DNA of 64,000 nt, from NCBI RefSeq assembly GCF_001039355.2, contig NW_019775706.1, positions 64,001-128,000 on the forward strand, in the 5' to 3' direction. Each line of letters opens with the position of its first letter. Positions within the stretch are counted from its first letter, which is position 1. The notes under the pieces were generated by a model, which was not told the origin of the DNA, made no database searches, and saw only the letters and a list, made by a program, of their open reading frames with translations. The DNA comes from Lingula anatina. Taxonomy: Eukaryota > Brachiopoda > Lingulata > Lingulida > Lingulidae. Shown here in pieces: positions 1 through 13,038 of the stretch. A program made the position numbers and the translations under genes.

Positions 1-78
1 TTGCAGCAAAAACATGGCAGGAAAACGCATGGCAGTCTTTTTGCATTTGAGTTATTTGCACAACTCAGCACAAGTAGA

Positions 79-973
79 GACGTTTTGAGGCATTTCGACT
101 GTTAGGGGTGCTAACTAGTTAAGATGAAGGGCTTTAAGGGTAATGAAATAGATTTTGTTTGAAATTAGCCACTGACGCCTATAATTGAGATTGACATGCT
201 GATCACAGAATTTTGGAGAAATCCTTGAACTTTCCCATCCCCCTCCATGTCTTAATGACGTACACTGTACCAGTAGGGCCTAAGTTGTTATATAACCTGC
301 AATTTGATAAATCCTTTATGTTTATATATGCATTTTTTCAATTTATTATTTTTAATTACAAGTGGTAATATAACCATGCATTGTCACCTTTGGGTCCAGT
401 TAATCACCATGTATTTAATGTTTTCTTATTTCTTATCAATTTTACAGTGACAGTTGTGAGTGGACTGCTGATGTTTATCCTGTTTGTCTCTGAACTGAGC
501 TATTACCTGTCAACTGATGTCAATGNGACGTTTTGAGGAATTTCGACTGTTAGGGGTGCTAACTAGTTAAGATGAAGGGCTTTAAGGGTAATGAAATAGA
601 TTTTGTTTGAAATTAGCCACTGACGCCTATAATTGAGATTGACATGCTGATCACAGAATTTTGGAGAAATCCTTGAACTTTCCCATCCCCCTCCATGTCT
701 TAATGACGTACACTGTACCAGTAGGGCCTAAGTTGTTATATAACCTGCAATTTGATAAATCCTTTATGTTTATATATGCATTTTTTCAATTTATTATTTT
801 TAATTACAAGTGGTAATATAACCATGCATTGTCACCTTTGGGTCCAGTTAATCACCATGTATTTAATGTTTTCTTATTTCTTATCAATTTTACAGTGACA
901 GTTGTGAGTGGACTGCTGATGTTTATCCTGTTTGTCTCTGAACTGAGCTATTACCTGTCAACTGATGTCAATG
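79..973. repeat. False tandem duplication around n at 526 (79-525 and 527-973)
   Basis: The block 79-525 is repeated at 527-973 with an offset of 448 and almost no differences (for example gaggcattt versus gaggaattt). The copies abut at a single n. Each contains the same ERGIC3 intron end and exon start; the first copy of the exon (from 448) is cut off by the n and the second (from 896) is complete. This is best explained by two overlapping or allelic contigs joined end to end, not by a real duplication. Confidence 0.85.
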
Positions 974-3900
974 CAGAGCTGTTTGTGGACACCTCTCGAG
1001 GGCAGAAACTGCGTATCAACGTAGATGTCACCTTTCCCAAACTTGCATGTGGATGTAGGTCACATTTTGTCTTCAACTGTTTTTTTCAAAAGGCATGCAT
1101 GAATACAGCCATACTTACATTAATACGTACACACACACATGCACACATACACACATGCACAGATGCACATAAGCAGGTAAACACAGGCCAATTCATCAGG
1201 TATATCATAGTGGGGTGTCTCTTATTCATTTGAAAATTTATTTTGTTTTGACCATTAATGTTGAAATTCTGTTGATTTATTTACCTCTAAGAAAGATGAA
1301 AAATTGAAATAAGAAGAGAATCAGCATGTACAACATCATTATGTTCATCAAAGCATACTCAAATGAAATATTTTAAAAGAAGCAATAAATTGAAATATGC
1401 AAAATTACATCTTTAAAATTCATGTTTCAGTTGTGAGCATAGATGCAATGGATGTTTCTGGAGAGCAGCAAGTTGATATAGACCATAATATCTTTAAAAC
1501 TAGATTAGATGCCAATGGGAAGCCAGTATATGAACCAAAAAAGGAAAGTAAGTCAAATTGATAAAGATTATGGGACATTTTGCAGAGATAATGTCAACAT
1601 AATTATGTACAGACACAGATGTGGCATTTTTAAATCCTCTAGAATAAAATTGCTGGAGTGTATTTATACATGTTATTTATTTCTTATGCTGTTGATATGC
1701 AAAGAGACAAAAGTGAAATTAACTGAAAGCCTTCTATTTCAGAACTTGGAGACAGCTCACAACAAGTTATTGATGCAGTTAAGAAGCCATTAGATCCCAA
1801 TAGGTGTGAGAGTTGTTATGGAGCAGAAACACCTGATTTAAAGTAAGATATGGATATCTCTTAAATGATTTCTTCATTACTGGTATCATTACTTCCCCTT
1901 TGCTGTATAAGGCCCCACTGCATCGAGCAGAACTCTATTTCAGTCTTTTTAAAAATGAAAACAAAATAACTTCTTTTTTTGACCAAATAAGAGTCACAGG
2001 CTTAGCATTTTGCTACATTTTCTTGGTATATTTGAGTAAACCAAGGGTAAATTGAGTGCACTTAAGCACTTGTATTTACATAATTCTTTTCAAGTTTTGT
2101 AGTTAATTTACCACGGTGCATAAATAGGGGTGCTAGAGTATAATTTGTGAAGGTAAAGTTAGCTAATGGCATGTGAACATTTCAGATGCTGTAACACCTG
2201 TGAAGATGTGAGAGAGGCGTACAGGAAAAAAGGTTGGGCTTTCAATGATCCTGATGGTATAGACCAGTGCACACGAGAAGGCTGGTCTGACAAAATGAAG
2301 GCACAACAAAATGAAGGCTGTCGTATCCATGGTTACCTAGAGGTCAACAAGGTGGGGAGTTGTCTCTTAGTAGAGAACTTAATGATTTTTAATTGATTTT
2401 TAATAAAGAATTGAAAAGTTAATAATTGAACAANTGTTAACCTCGGGATAAATCAGGATAAATCAATTTTGGCGCGAAAATCCTCTTTTGTGTCCTTTTA
2501 AGCACTTGTATTTACATTATTCTTTTCAAGTTTTGTAGTTAATTTACCACGGTGCATAAATAGGGGTGCTAGAGTATAATTTGTGAAGGTAAAGTTAGCT
2601 AATGGCATGTGAACATTTCAGATGCTGTAACACCTGTGAAGATGTGAGAGAGGCGTACAGGAAAAAAGGTTGGGCTTTCAATGATCCTGATGGTATAGAC
2701 CAGTGCACACGAGAAGGCTGGTCTGACAAAATGAAGGCACAACAAAATGAAGGCTGTCGTATCCATGGTTACCTAGAGGTCAACAAGGTGGGGAGTTGTC
2801 TCTTAGTAGAGAACTTAATGATTTTTAATTGATTTTTAATAAAGAATTGAAAAGTTAATAATTGAACAATAAATTATGGGGGAGGAAACATGATATTGGT
2901 GGAAAAGTATTTGAGCTTTTTTAAACAAAATAAAAAGGTGAGACTGGACTATCTCTGAATAAAGAAAAAAATTGTGACAGGTAAAGATATCCTTGTGGTT
3001 TTATGTTTTTATGTATATAGCACATAGAGATTTACTGTAGATAGCACTATTTTCATATGACTTATCCAACTGCATGTGGCTTTGGTTACATAGACTGAGG
3101 TATCAACTTTGTGTAATAGAAAGATGCTACCTGTTGAGCTGGCACAGGTGTCTTAACCATAGCATATTAATAAGAATTATTTTGATTTCAGGTTGCTGGA
3201 AATTTCCACTTTGCACCAGGAAAAAGTTTTCAACAACACCATGTTCACGGTGAGTACAGAACACAACCACGGTTTTGTCTTTGCTGGTAACCGGTATGAG
3301 TATTTTCTGCCTAATTGCAAAATTTCATGATTTTTAATTAAGTTCTAAATATGACCACTGAACTATAGGTGTTGGTCCCACAATTAATAGTCAGAGATAA
3401 AAAAAATATCTTGTCTGTTTTAAGAAATAAATAGCCACTCACTTTGGGCATTTCAGAAAATGGGTGGAAGATTAATCTTTTCAAAGACTGCTAAATTTTA
3501 AGCTAATCACTTTATATGGTAATAATGGTATGCTTGTATTGTGGACAGAAAGGAATGTTCAGGTACTGACTGAGTGTTTTATATCACATCATCATAAGAA
3601 GACCTTGATATTGAAAATGTCTACCTGTATCACCCAAGATGACTGTATACTTTGCATAATATCAGCATTTACTAAAAAAAAAAAACATCATTTTCTCTTT
3701 CAGTCCATGATTTACAAGCTTTTCCTGGACAAAAGGTAAATGTTAACCAAGCAAATTGGTACAAATATCCAAACATTAACTTATTCAGATGCAACTTATT
3801 TTAACCTTAATCCACATTTTCATCCCTTCGTGTCTGACTCAAATTAAAGAGATAAAGAATATAGTTAATGGGGATCATCTGAGGTAGCCTGTTGTCTCAT

Positions 3901-6900
3901 CACTGAGTGTATAATAAAATATTGTGTAAAGCACTTCATTGGATGCTCATAGATTGTCTAAAATGAGGAATTGTACTGAAAGAGCATTACATGCCAGCTT
4001 TGTTTTCGTGGTGAACACTTCTGAAATTATGTTGAAAACTACCGGTTTTATATTATCCAGCTTACCAAACACGTACATCCAGTATTTTCAAAGATTTTAT
4101 TTAAATGAAATAATAAATATTTCTATTTTTTTTTCTTTCAGTTTAATCTGACTCATTATATAAAACACATCTCGTTTGGTAAGGATTATCCTGGCATAGT
4201 AAACCCACTTGATGACACAGAGATTATAACTGAAGAATGTGAGTATCGTCCTACTTAAAAAGTACTTTCTTTTCAACTGGTGTGGCATAGCAGTAATTAT
4301 CTAGATCTTATGTTAAGGAGGTCTTGGTAATATGAGCCAAAAATAAAATAATTTGCAACGTAACATATTCACTTCATGATACCAGTGAAACTTACCCATA
4401 CAGGGTGAGTGCGTAAATTAAGTATCTCATAATGCATTAGATTGTTAATAAAAACCAATCAGTTGATTTTTTTTTCCTCCGACAAATGTCAAGTATGCCT
4501 TGGTAAAATGAAAAATTGGCAAAGTTTCATAGGCCTTCTTTAAGTAACCTGGTCATCTCAGTAAGTCCACATTCCTAGTTAAAGTCTGTTTATCCGTGAT
4601 TATGATTTTAATAGGATTGGATGGAAGTTGCCTTCTGGCTCTTCCGGAAGGCAGTCAGGATTTTTCTAGTTTAACTTGACAGGCATTTACTTTTTTCTGT
4701 CGGAAGGCGATCAAAATTGGAGGATGAATCAACAAAGATAATATGGAGGACTGTCAAAATATATCTCTGAATCTGCCCCCGTTTAAATATTTTCAACCAC
4801 AGAGTTTATTTTAGTCCAAGCATTTTTTGGTTCACTGGCTTTTTTTCTAAATAAATGGCAAGTGTCGAAAGACTTGGAATAACAACAACAACTATGATTA
4901 GAAAATATTATTATAAACGCCATTTATTTCTCCAATTATTTTTTGCAGTGCTTACAACTTGTCATGCACCATGCAAGAAAGTCTCCATCAACAAATCCTG
5001 TGCTGTTATTTATGCCTCATCTTGCCACAAGTGGGCTTCCACTTATTAAAGCATTTCTTCCACCTGTTTCCCTAAGGGATTGTAAATTAAAATTTGGTAA
5101 AAACTTTCTTGACAAAAATTAAGTCTACTTTGACTCCAAGTAAAATCAGACAGTCTAATGCAGTGAAATGATTTATGTCTTAGAAAAGAGAAAGGAATGG
5201 CCATTGTTTCAGACCAATAATTACTCTGTTTTAGTGTATTACTGCAAAATTATCCTGAATTGAAGTAGACAAAAATTTGGTGTAAATGTTGAGACTTAGT
5301 TTCAGTCTAAAATTTATTTTGTGGAACTTGGTCCTGGAGTGCAGCTGGCCTTCTTTGTGACATTTAATCACTCCCCTATAATTCTCAACCTAATGTGAGT
5401 GAATCATCCATGTTGAAAACTACATGCATATAATCAACAGTTCTGTTAATTTTTTCCTTTTGAAATTTTAACACAACTGATACTGTCAATAAATTTTTCA
5501 GTAAACAATTCCACATTGAAAACCATGGTAACCATAACAATAAAAATAAGATATGCTTAAGTTTCCCTTGTTGAAAACTACAGTAATAGATTAAGTGAAT
5601 CCTGGCAGCAAACTTGTAAAGTTTAGTGGAAAAACTGCTGAAACTGCCATCAATATTTTCTGTTCATTGAAGAAACTTGCCAGTCTTCAGACATCTACCA
5701 GCAGAACCTTCGTAAATACCAAAACTTGATAGTTTGTAGAAATATAAACTTTTTCTCTTATGTGGTCACTAGATGTCAGCACCGTATACCTGACGCCACA
5801 GCCATAAATGTTCCAAAAGTGCCGCCGCCTTGTATCATTGTTTTTCCCAGCTCACTGAAAAATTCTCTCCCTCTCAATCCAATTCTGCAATGCGAATAAA
5901 AAAACAGATAATATATTATATTTATAATCCATTGTTATATCTATAAACCAGAAGTATTTTTGCTGGGATTAGGGAAAGTGATATCAGGACTTTTTGCAAA
6001 ACATCAAATCTAAGAGCAAAGATGAGTAGGGCAATGATTCTTGAATAGGAGTAAATTGTTTTAATTTCTCTCAAAGTAAGTTTGCTTACTAGTAAGTGCC
6101 AAAATCCCAGGTAGGGCACCCTTAAGACACTGAACAAAAAACAAAACTTACCTAAATGCATTGAAGCCTCCAAACAGTGCCCCGGAGGACATTCCAACCA
6201 AGAAACCAATTCCAAATCCAAACTTGATCTTGTCCCAGCAACTTGGCTGTCCACCTCCTCTGTTGTAGCCACTAGGTACTGCAGGCATAGTGTTGGATTT
6301 CTGTTAAAGCTAGGGAGATATAATGGGATACAAGATGTACATGGTTAATATCCTAATATCGTGGGTTACAAGATATACATGGGTATTAAAACATAATACC
6401 AGGTTACAAAATATACCTGAGTGACTTTCTCCTTTCTAATGCATGCTTGACAAACTACTATGTGTACAATTTGCCCTTATATAATTTAGTACTTTGTATA
6501 ATTGTAATGTACAAATTATTAGGAACAGTGCATTATATTGGTCATGTACTTGAACTGACAACGCCGTACATTTTCTGTCTGTGTAATAACTGAGCTGCAT
6601 TGCATGAGATTTTCGCTTGAATGACAGAGAAGTAGCCATGACTCACTTCGCTATTACAATACAACAGCTTTAAGCTGAAAAGCCAAGGAATCCCGAACTT
6701 GTGTAACTTGAAGAGACAAGTACAAAGCAGAAGTTCCAAGTTTTATAACTGACAATATATCTGCAGTGGATACATTGCTAGCTGCTTGCTACAAGAATGC
6801 GACATGTTTTTTTCGTGACTTACTATACCACAAAACACCACGCACAACGTACATATATTTTAGAAATTTACACTGAACACGCTGCAGCAAGAGAGCGAGA

Positions 6901-9058
6901 CTTTACTTGAGAATCCAGACTAAGCGCAACAGCACCATATTAGTCAAATAAAGTGTAACTGCACAGGTACAGTTTCATAGTTTCATCGTACCTAATGTGT
7001 TCTCTGTCCTTGATCTGCGTCCACGTATTGATATTGGTGATAACCTTTCTACACGTGAAAAGTTTCACCCTGCGCTTTCTACAGATACCCAATATGCATT
7101 GCGGCTTTCAACTTCCCGTTCCGGCAAGAAGTTGTTAAACGTGTTGAACGTGTTGAAATAATAATGCACGTTTTTAGGACATTTTCAGTGGGCGATTTAG
7201 CACTGCAAATATTCATGACTTACACCGGAAATTTAAGGGAACGAGAGGCGAGCTACTGAAGTATACTACCAAAAATTCCACTAGAGAAATACATATAAAC
7301 GAATAAGTTTAAGTGAATATTATAATAAAGTGAATGCAATGAATGAACAAATTTTTTAAATATTTTTGCAAACCAACCCAAATATATGCAGATTCACCTA
7401 CCTCTACTTCACCTTTTTTAGATTTAATTTATTCGTTCTTTATCTTCTCCTTCTTCTTCTTCATCTTCTTCTTCTTCTTATTATTATTATTATTATTTTT
7501 ATTATTATTATTATTTATTCATTGTATTTATTTTTCTGTGAGGAAGGGGGGGGGGTTAAAATGTGTATTTGGAAAACAAGAAAAAATTCACATTTCTGCA
7601 GTAAGTAATAATTATAAGAAAAGCCCAAGCCATAAATATGCAACAGAATGTATTATTGGTTTTTCTAATTTTGCATATTTCAGCCTCGGCTATGTTCCAG
7701 TATTTTGTGAAAATAGTTCCCACAACATATGTGAAGGTAGGGGGACAGGTAAGTTAATTCAACCAGTTTTATTATTGCCTCAAGAAAACCTCAATGACCA
7801 TGTGTAACAAATTTTATAACATCAGGCCCGTTTTATTTATTTATTTATTTATTTATTTTGTGTGTGTGTATATATGTAACCAACATACTAGTATACCATG
7901 CTCTCTCTCACATCATTCATTAGTCATATTCTACTGGTATGTTTAAAAAAAATGATAATAAATTTCTGTGACCACAACTTCTTCTATTATATTAATAATC
8001 CATGTTTCAGGTCCTCACCACCAATCAGTACTCTGTGACCAAGCATTCCAATGTGTTATTAATTGATAATCCATGTTTCAGGTCCTCACCACCAATCAGT
8101 ACTCTGTGACCAAGCATTCCAAGACGATCAGTAAAGGTCTGGGGGAGACGGGATTACCAGGTGTCTTCTTCATGTATGAATTGTCACCCATGATGGTGAA
8201 ATATACAGAAAAACAAAGGTATGATCGATAATTCTTTTACCAAAGAGACCTGTGTGTGTGTGTGTTGGGGGGGGTCAAAGGCAGATGGAAAATTTACTTA
8301 TCAAGGATTTGGAGGTGGGTCAAAAGAATGGCTCTTAGGGCTGGAAAAAGTCCACTCTGAATCGGAATTTGATCTAAGTTCTTAATCATTTTTGAAGTTG
8401 GGTCAACTATGGTGATAAAAAGTGTTTACTATTTCAGAAAAAAAAAACTTGTGAATAGTGATATTCATACCAATACTGTCGAATACATTTTGTGAGGGAG
8501 ATGGAATGAGCCCTTGAGTGAAGTCAGCCAAGCATATTCTAGTGATAATCCTTCATTTTAAGCATTATGATTTACAAATAATTATGATTATAAGATAATT
8601 ATGTGAGTTTTACACTAGCCAAGCGTATTCTAGTGATAATCCTTCATTTTATGCATTATGATTTACAAATAATTATGATTATAGGATAATTATGTAAGTT
8701 TTACACTTTTCAGATCTTTTATGCATTTTCTTACAAGTGTGTGCGCAATAATAGGGGGCATATTTACAGGTTTGTATTCGTTAATCTTTTCTGAGGTATC
8801 AATATTTAATGATAATATGCTCACAACTTTCAAAAAAAAATTACGAAGAATAATTTTATGAAATTAGTTTTTAAAGAAGTCTTTTGAATTTTTGGGCATT
8901 ACATTAAATTTGATAATTTTATGTAAAAAAATCTACTATACATGTGAAGGGGATTATTATTATTATTATTCCTTTCAGTTGCGGGACTTATAGACTCAAT
9001 GATCTATCACTCTGCTAAAGCAATTCAACAGAAGATTGACTTGGGCAAAGCATCATGA
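896..9058 (+). CDS. ERGIC3: ERGIC3, ER-Golgi intermediate compartment protein 3 (5' partial)
   Basis: Cargo receptor and membrane protein cycling between ER and Golgi (Erv46 family). Exons read by splice signals and phase: 896-1054, 1431-1547, 1743-1842, 2186-2351 (false copy 2622-2787), 3192-3249, 3704-3735, 4142-4238, 7684-7748, 8082-8218, 8714-8769, 8979-9058. All junctions keep one frame and end at TGA. Family marks seen: the first membrane helix ([18 protein letters not shown]), [10 protein letters not shown], the cysteine motif CESCYGAE then [62 protein letters not shown], and the second helix with [21 protein letters not shown]. The C-terminus is IDLGKAS. The visible exons give about 355 residues. 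The family is about 383, so roughly 28 N-terminal residues lie off the left edge. The large intron 4239-7683 holds ROMO1. Confidence 0.95.
2062..2869. repeat. False duplication of one ERGIC3 exon around n at 2434
   Basis: About 370 bases ending at 2433 recur from about 2498 to 2869 (offset 436) and include the whole exon coding [19 protein letters not shown]. The n at 2434 and about 60 unique bases lie between. The exon translation is identical in both copies. Using both exons in one mRNA would repeat a 55-residue segment that the ERGIC3 family has once. I read this as joined allelic contigs. Confidence 0.8.
5776..6288 (-). CDS. ROMO1: ROMO1, reactive oxygen species modulator 1 (Mgr2 family), nested in an ERGIC3 intron
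   Basis: Small mitochondrial inner-membrane protein linked to TIM23 import and ROS levels. Two coding exons on the minus strand: 6288-6152 (137 nt) and 5884-5776 (109 nt), joined in phase (donor after TTTAG, acceptor TTGCAG), 81 residues in all against 79 in human. Family marks: N-terminal [16 protein letters not shown], a glycine-rich helix with [15 protein letters not shown], then [26 protein letters not shown] and the C-terminal SGIRC before the stop. The ATG at 6288 is 12 nt inside the exon, behind an acceptor (TTTAACAG at 6301), so at least one non-coding 5' exon exists further right, probably near 6.9-7.1 kb. It is antisense to ERGIC3 and lies wholly inside the ERGIC3 intron 4239-7683. 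Identification is firm. Confidence 0.93.
7438..7515 (+). repeat. TTC/TTA-type simple repeat in ERGIC3 intron
   Basis: Run of CTTCTT then TTATTATTA triplets inside the ERGIC3 intron, about 170 bases before the exon at 7684. It creates open frames of F/L/I/Y residues that are not genes. Confidence 0.85.
7994..8121 (+). repeat. ERGIC3: 71-bp tandem duplication of an ERGIC3 splice acceptor and exon start
   Basis: The stretch TAATCCATGTTTCAG plus the first 40 or so exon bases (coding [13 protein letters not shown]) occurs at 7994-8050 and again at 8065-8121, offset 71, with no n between. Only the second acceptor (exon from 8082) gives an open reading frame. Splicing to the first (8011) would shift the frame and hit TGA. 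It may be a real small duplication or an assembly slip. Confidence 0.8.
8526..8707 (+). repeat. 91-bp intronic tandem duplication
   Basis: Two adjacent copies (8526-8616, 8617-8707) starting AGCCAAGC[A/G]TATTCTAGTG and differing at a few bases, directly before the ERGIC3 exon at 8714. The second copy runs into that exon's polypyrimidine tract and acceptor. Confidence 0.85.
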
Positions 9059-11061
9059 TATAATATCAAGATAGCACACTAGCACAAATCATATAAAATA
9101 ATTTTGTTATAATTATGAATTCAAAAGAGAATATAGTGTATTGTCTACAAAGATTTGGCCCCGTCTCTAAATCCACTTATGAATTTGGTGGCAAAATGAG
9201 CCCATGTAAAGTAGTTTGTTTGGATTGTTGCTCTTGTAGTTTACTAAGGAGAATTCAGTAAAATTTTTTTCTGCAAAGCATTTAGAAATGAATCTTTAAG
9301 TTGTTTAATATCTACTATTTTGGAGTAATAATGGGGAAGTCCGAAAGTTATTCCACCTTCTTGTGCTTCATTAAATTTTAGTTTTTTTTTTTCTTTTCGT
9401 TCTTTGTATTTTTGTCTGTTAGATATAGTGTAGATTTACCATCATTATTATTATTAGGTTATTAAGATCCCTTATTAGAATTCTATGAAGGGTGTTTGTA
9501 ATACCAAAGTGTGTGCAGTTTTTCTTCCAACAGCTCACTTCCTATGAATTGATTAGGCATTAGTAGGACAGCATGTTCCAGGAATTTTTTTATTTGCCCT
9601 TGTTAAGTTTGCTTAGAGAAATGTGGGAAGCTTTGTCAGGTGCAATTTTTTAAATCTTTGGTTTTTCTGCTGATAGCTTATGCAATGTATTATAATTGAG
9701 TTACAATTGAGCATATTTATGGTAAATCATTGTTATGTATGGCCAGAGTTTCAGAGAACACTTAAACTAGCCTCTCTACTATGACATATCTCTGTGATTG
9801 CCAAGATTGTGAGATGCATGTGTGTACAATAAAAGTGCAGAGTAGAGAGGTGAGTTTTCAGTGTCCTGAAAGTGGTGGTGCTGTCACAGTATTGATGATA
9901 CTGTCACAGTATTGATGATACTATTTAAATAGGGTGTATCAGTTTCTTCAGTTTTGCTTGACTTTGTAACTTGACATTTTGTTCTTGCAACTTTTTGTTT
10001 TTTGTTTATACACCTAGTGATATGGGTTTTGAATTAACTGAGTATTAAATGAGGTAATTAATTAAATGGGTAATTGTCAGGTCACAGTAATTAGTTGTAA
10101 TTAAATAAAAATAAAGAAGTATTTAGAAACTTGGAGAAAAAGGTTGATTATAAAGAATTTATATTTTCATCAGTGAAGCTTTTATTTTTGATAACAGGGA
10201 GTTTGGTTTGAAGTATTCCTTAAAATTCAATTGAAGTGATATTTTTTCTCAAATTCTCTTCTTAAATGAACTCCTGAATTGAAACTGCATTCAGTACTTT
10301 TATTTTGATTATGAGTGGAAAGGTCATGCAGAGAACGAGCTCTTTCCCTATGTACCTCATATTTATAATACAACAATAAAAACATATTTTATTGATATTG
10401 TCTGTTTCTGTTTTGTGGATAAAAAACTGATGTAAAGAAGAGAAAAGTCTTCATGTCTGTTTCATTTTTTAATTAATTTTATTATATTATTATTATTATT
10501 TATTTATTTGTTTATTTTGAAAAACAATTATGGCAACTGGAAAGCGATTTTGATGCCCAAATGTTAGAAACTGTTTTGCGGAGGGAGGGACAGACGGCCA
10601 ATGTATCGGTAATCTAAACCATTAATAAGCCCTATCAATACGCAATAACACTATATGATAAACTATTAATATGATGAAAAACCGGACTTTTGCCGGTTCG
10701 ACTCGTCTGTGTACTGTTTAGTGGGTAAGTAAAAAAAGCAGGGGAGTAAATTTTTTAGTAAAAATACCTAATGAACAATTGAACTTTGAAACAAAACCTG
10801 GAAACTTGATACTAGACACTTTACTTCAGCGTCCCTGACCGGACGCACGTCTGCATTACAAAGCTCGTTTGCAACAAACCTGTATATAATGATACAAAAT
10901 GTGTTGCGTCGATATCCGTGTAACTACAGCGATTTCTTTCTCTCTTAGTGGCAATTTAAGCACTTCTGTTCAATATTTGTCCCGCCTTTTTATCGTTATT
11001 TAAAACAATTTAAAAGTCACATTTAGAAAGCTCTCGTAACCTTTACTATGAACTTGTAGAC

Positions 11062-11100
<39 letters not shown>

Positions 11101-12227
11101 GCCTAATAATAATAATAAAGAAATTGTTGTAAATGTAAAATGTGCCATATCAGTTTGTATCGTATACGTTCAACTAGGCCTAAGTAGGCTTACTTACTTT
11201 TTTAGATTAGTAATAAGACTCATTTTCAGTCTCACTTTTTTTTCTTTCTTTCCCCTGGCCTATTTAGGCCTACTATTCATTATTATAATTTTTATATATA
11301 AATTCAAAAGTTTTTTTCTTATGCGATATTATAAAACGTTTCTGTTTGTGACTGAAATCATGGCTCGCGATCGCGGCTACCAGCAATGATTGCAGGGATG
11401 GGCCGGGTCCGTTAGCTTCAAAGATCTAATTTACTCTCTTCGCCCTTCCACACCCAATATTTTACGGAAGATGAAAAAGCGCATTTTCTCGTAGGCCTTT
11501 TGAGTGAAGTTATGCTAGCACATAATTTTTTCAAGAACAAAATTATTTTAACAACCTTTGAAAAGTAGACCTACGTCGATCTATTATAAATAAAATAAAT
11601 TATGCATTTGGGCTTCAAATGTAAATTAATGTAAAACTGATCTTTGGGCCTATAATGATTTGAATTTGATAAAAAGAGGGTGGGCTCTCAGTTATCGAAA
11701 TCGCGGTCATAAATCGATTTTATTGCCAAGTAGCCCATATTTGAACAGTCGTAGGCCTTGGAACAGCGCCTGAAATTACTGCAACTAGAGGAAAAAATGT
11801 TTACTTAGTTGCTTTGCATAAAAAATGAGATCATTTATGTATAAAACAATATATTTTGTTATGACAAATCGATACGCCAAAACTTCATCACGAAGTGCGT
11901 TTGATACGTTTGATAGTGTAACTTTGTTGAGTTGTGTTTGGGTGATACGCATGCTGCAACTGCGGTAGTTGGGTTATAAAAAGAGTGCAAGGAATTCCCT
12001 AGCTAGTAAGGAGAATTTGTTTTAAAGCTCAGTAATTTAAGTAAGTATTTTCTCAACACTGAGCATGTTTATAAGATAAAATATGAAGACAATGCACAAT
12101 GTAAGTATAAAGTTATGATTATGATATTTTAAATGCCTTTACACTATGTAATCAAAGAAAGTAAAAACAATAATTCCGACAAGTAAAATTCTCCTAACCA
12201 TCCCAAGTGCGTGAATGAACTGGCTAG
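9059..12227. other. ERGIC3 3' UTR and intergenic spacer, no gene seen
   Basis: AT-rich sequence after the ERGIC3 stop. Possible polyadenylation signals include AATAAAAGT near 9830. There is a short direct repeat near 9888-9925 (GATACTGTCACAGTATT) and an ATT tract near 10480-10500. No open frame has recognisable protein similarity. Confidence 0.6.
11061..11118 (+). repeat. (ATA/TAA)n microsatellite
   Basis: About 14 ATA units interrupted by GCC, then four more. Confidence 0.9.
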
Positions 12228-12257
12228 TGACGTCATACTATAAATCTGCCATCTTGG
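12228..12257 (+). promoter_or_regulatory. Candidate PTP4A promoter: CRE, TATA-like box, YY1-like site
   Basis: Within 30 bases: a full palindromic CRE TGACGTCA (12228-12235), a TATA-like CTATAAAT (12238-12245) and GCCATCTTGG (12248-12257), the core of the YY1 site common at metazoan start sites. About 80 bases on, a splice donor (GTAAGT at 12340) follows. This fits the promoter and first non-coding exon of the PRL gene downstream. The link across the intron is inferred. Confidence 0.5.
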
Positions 12258-12339
12258 CGTAGCTGAGGTCCCTCCCGAATATTTTTTGCGAGAAACTGGT
12301 TTCCTTTTCTAGTGGCGCTCAATGTGCGGAAATATTTTG
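12258..12339 (+). other. Candidate non-coding first exon of the PTP4A gene
   Basis: The stretch between the CRE/TATA/YY1 cluster and a consensus donor TTTTG|GTAAGTG at 12340 has no long open frame. The next good acceptor consistent with the PRL transcript is at 27062, which would make intron 1 about 14.7 kb. Another donor-like site (CAG|GTAAGT near 12630) could mark an alternative exon end. Confidence 0.4.
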
Positions 12340-13038
12340 GTAAGTGACTATCAATATTAATACAAAGCGTTCTATTTTTATGTTTCGAGGCAAAATAGGC
12401 AACCTTTCATTCATGATAGTTGACGCGGTCATCCCGGTCATATACCATGTATGCAGTATGCAGCATGGGAATGAAAATTTTTATGACGGTATGAATGGTA
12501 TAAATTTAGACGCTGAGAACGCAGCACAGCTTGATGTGACTCCAGCCTCACTGCGATATTTTTGCTGACTTTAAATTAAGTTTTTCATTGACACACAACG
12601 TATCAGCTAGTCCATCTGGTAGTGATTTCAGGTAAGTTAGCCGATATTGAAATGTGACTGTGTGCACATTCTTGTGTTATTTGACACTTTGGCAATGTCA
12701 TATATATGACAAGTGCATTTCAACAGTTCTGTCAATCTCATATTGTCAATACAGTGTAGTTTCAATAGGAGCTCAATGCCACAGTTTTCTTACTAGTACG
12801 ATATTTCTAAAATTTTGTGAATAATATTACTATATTTTGATGTTGTAACATTTTATATTATCATCTTTATTAATTTTTTATGTATTCAAACCATCTTTCT
12901 AAGTAATTTTTTCAATGACAGCACCCAGGAGAGTAGGGTATATTATTTTTACTTGTTTCGTGTGACCTACCCACAATGTTTTATTTTATTGATTATTATT
13001 TTTTTCAATAATTTGTTTCTTTGGTTTTCATCATAATC

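Noticed and set aside
7343-7807. 154-codon frame near 7.3-7.8 kb
   Set aside because: Runs through a TTC/TTA repeat, then overlaps the ERGIC3 exon 7684-7748 in another frame.
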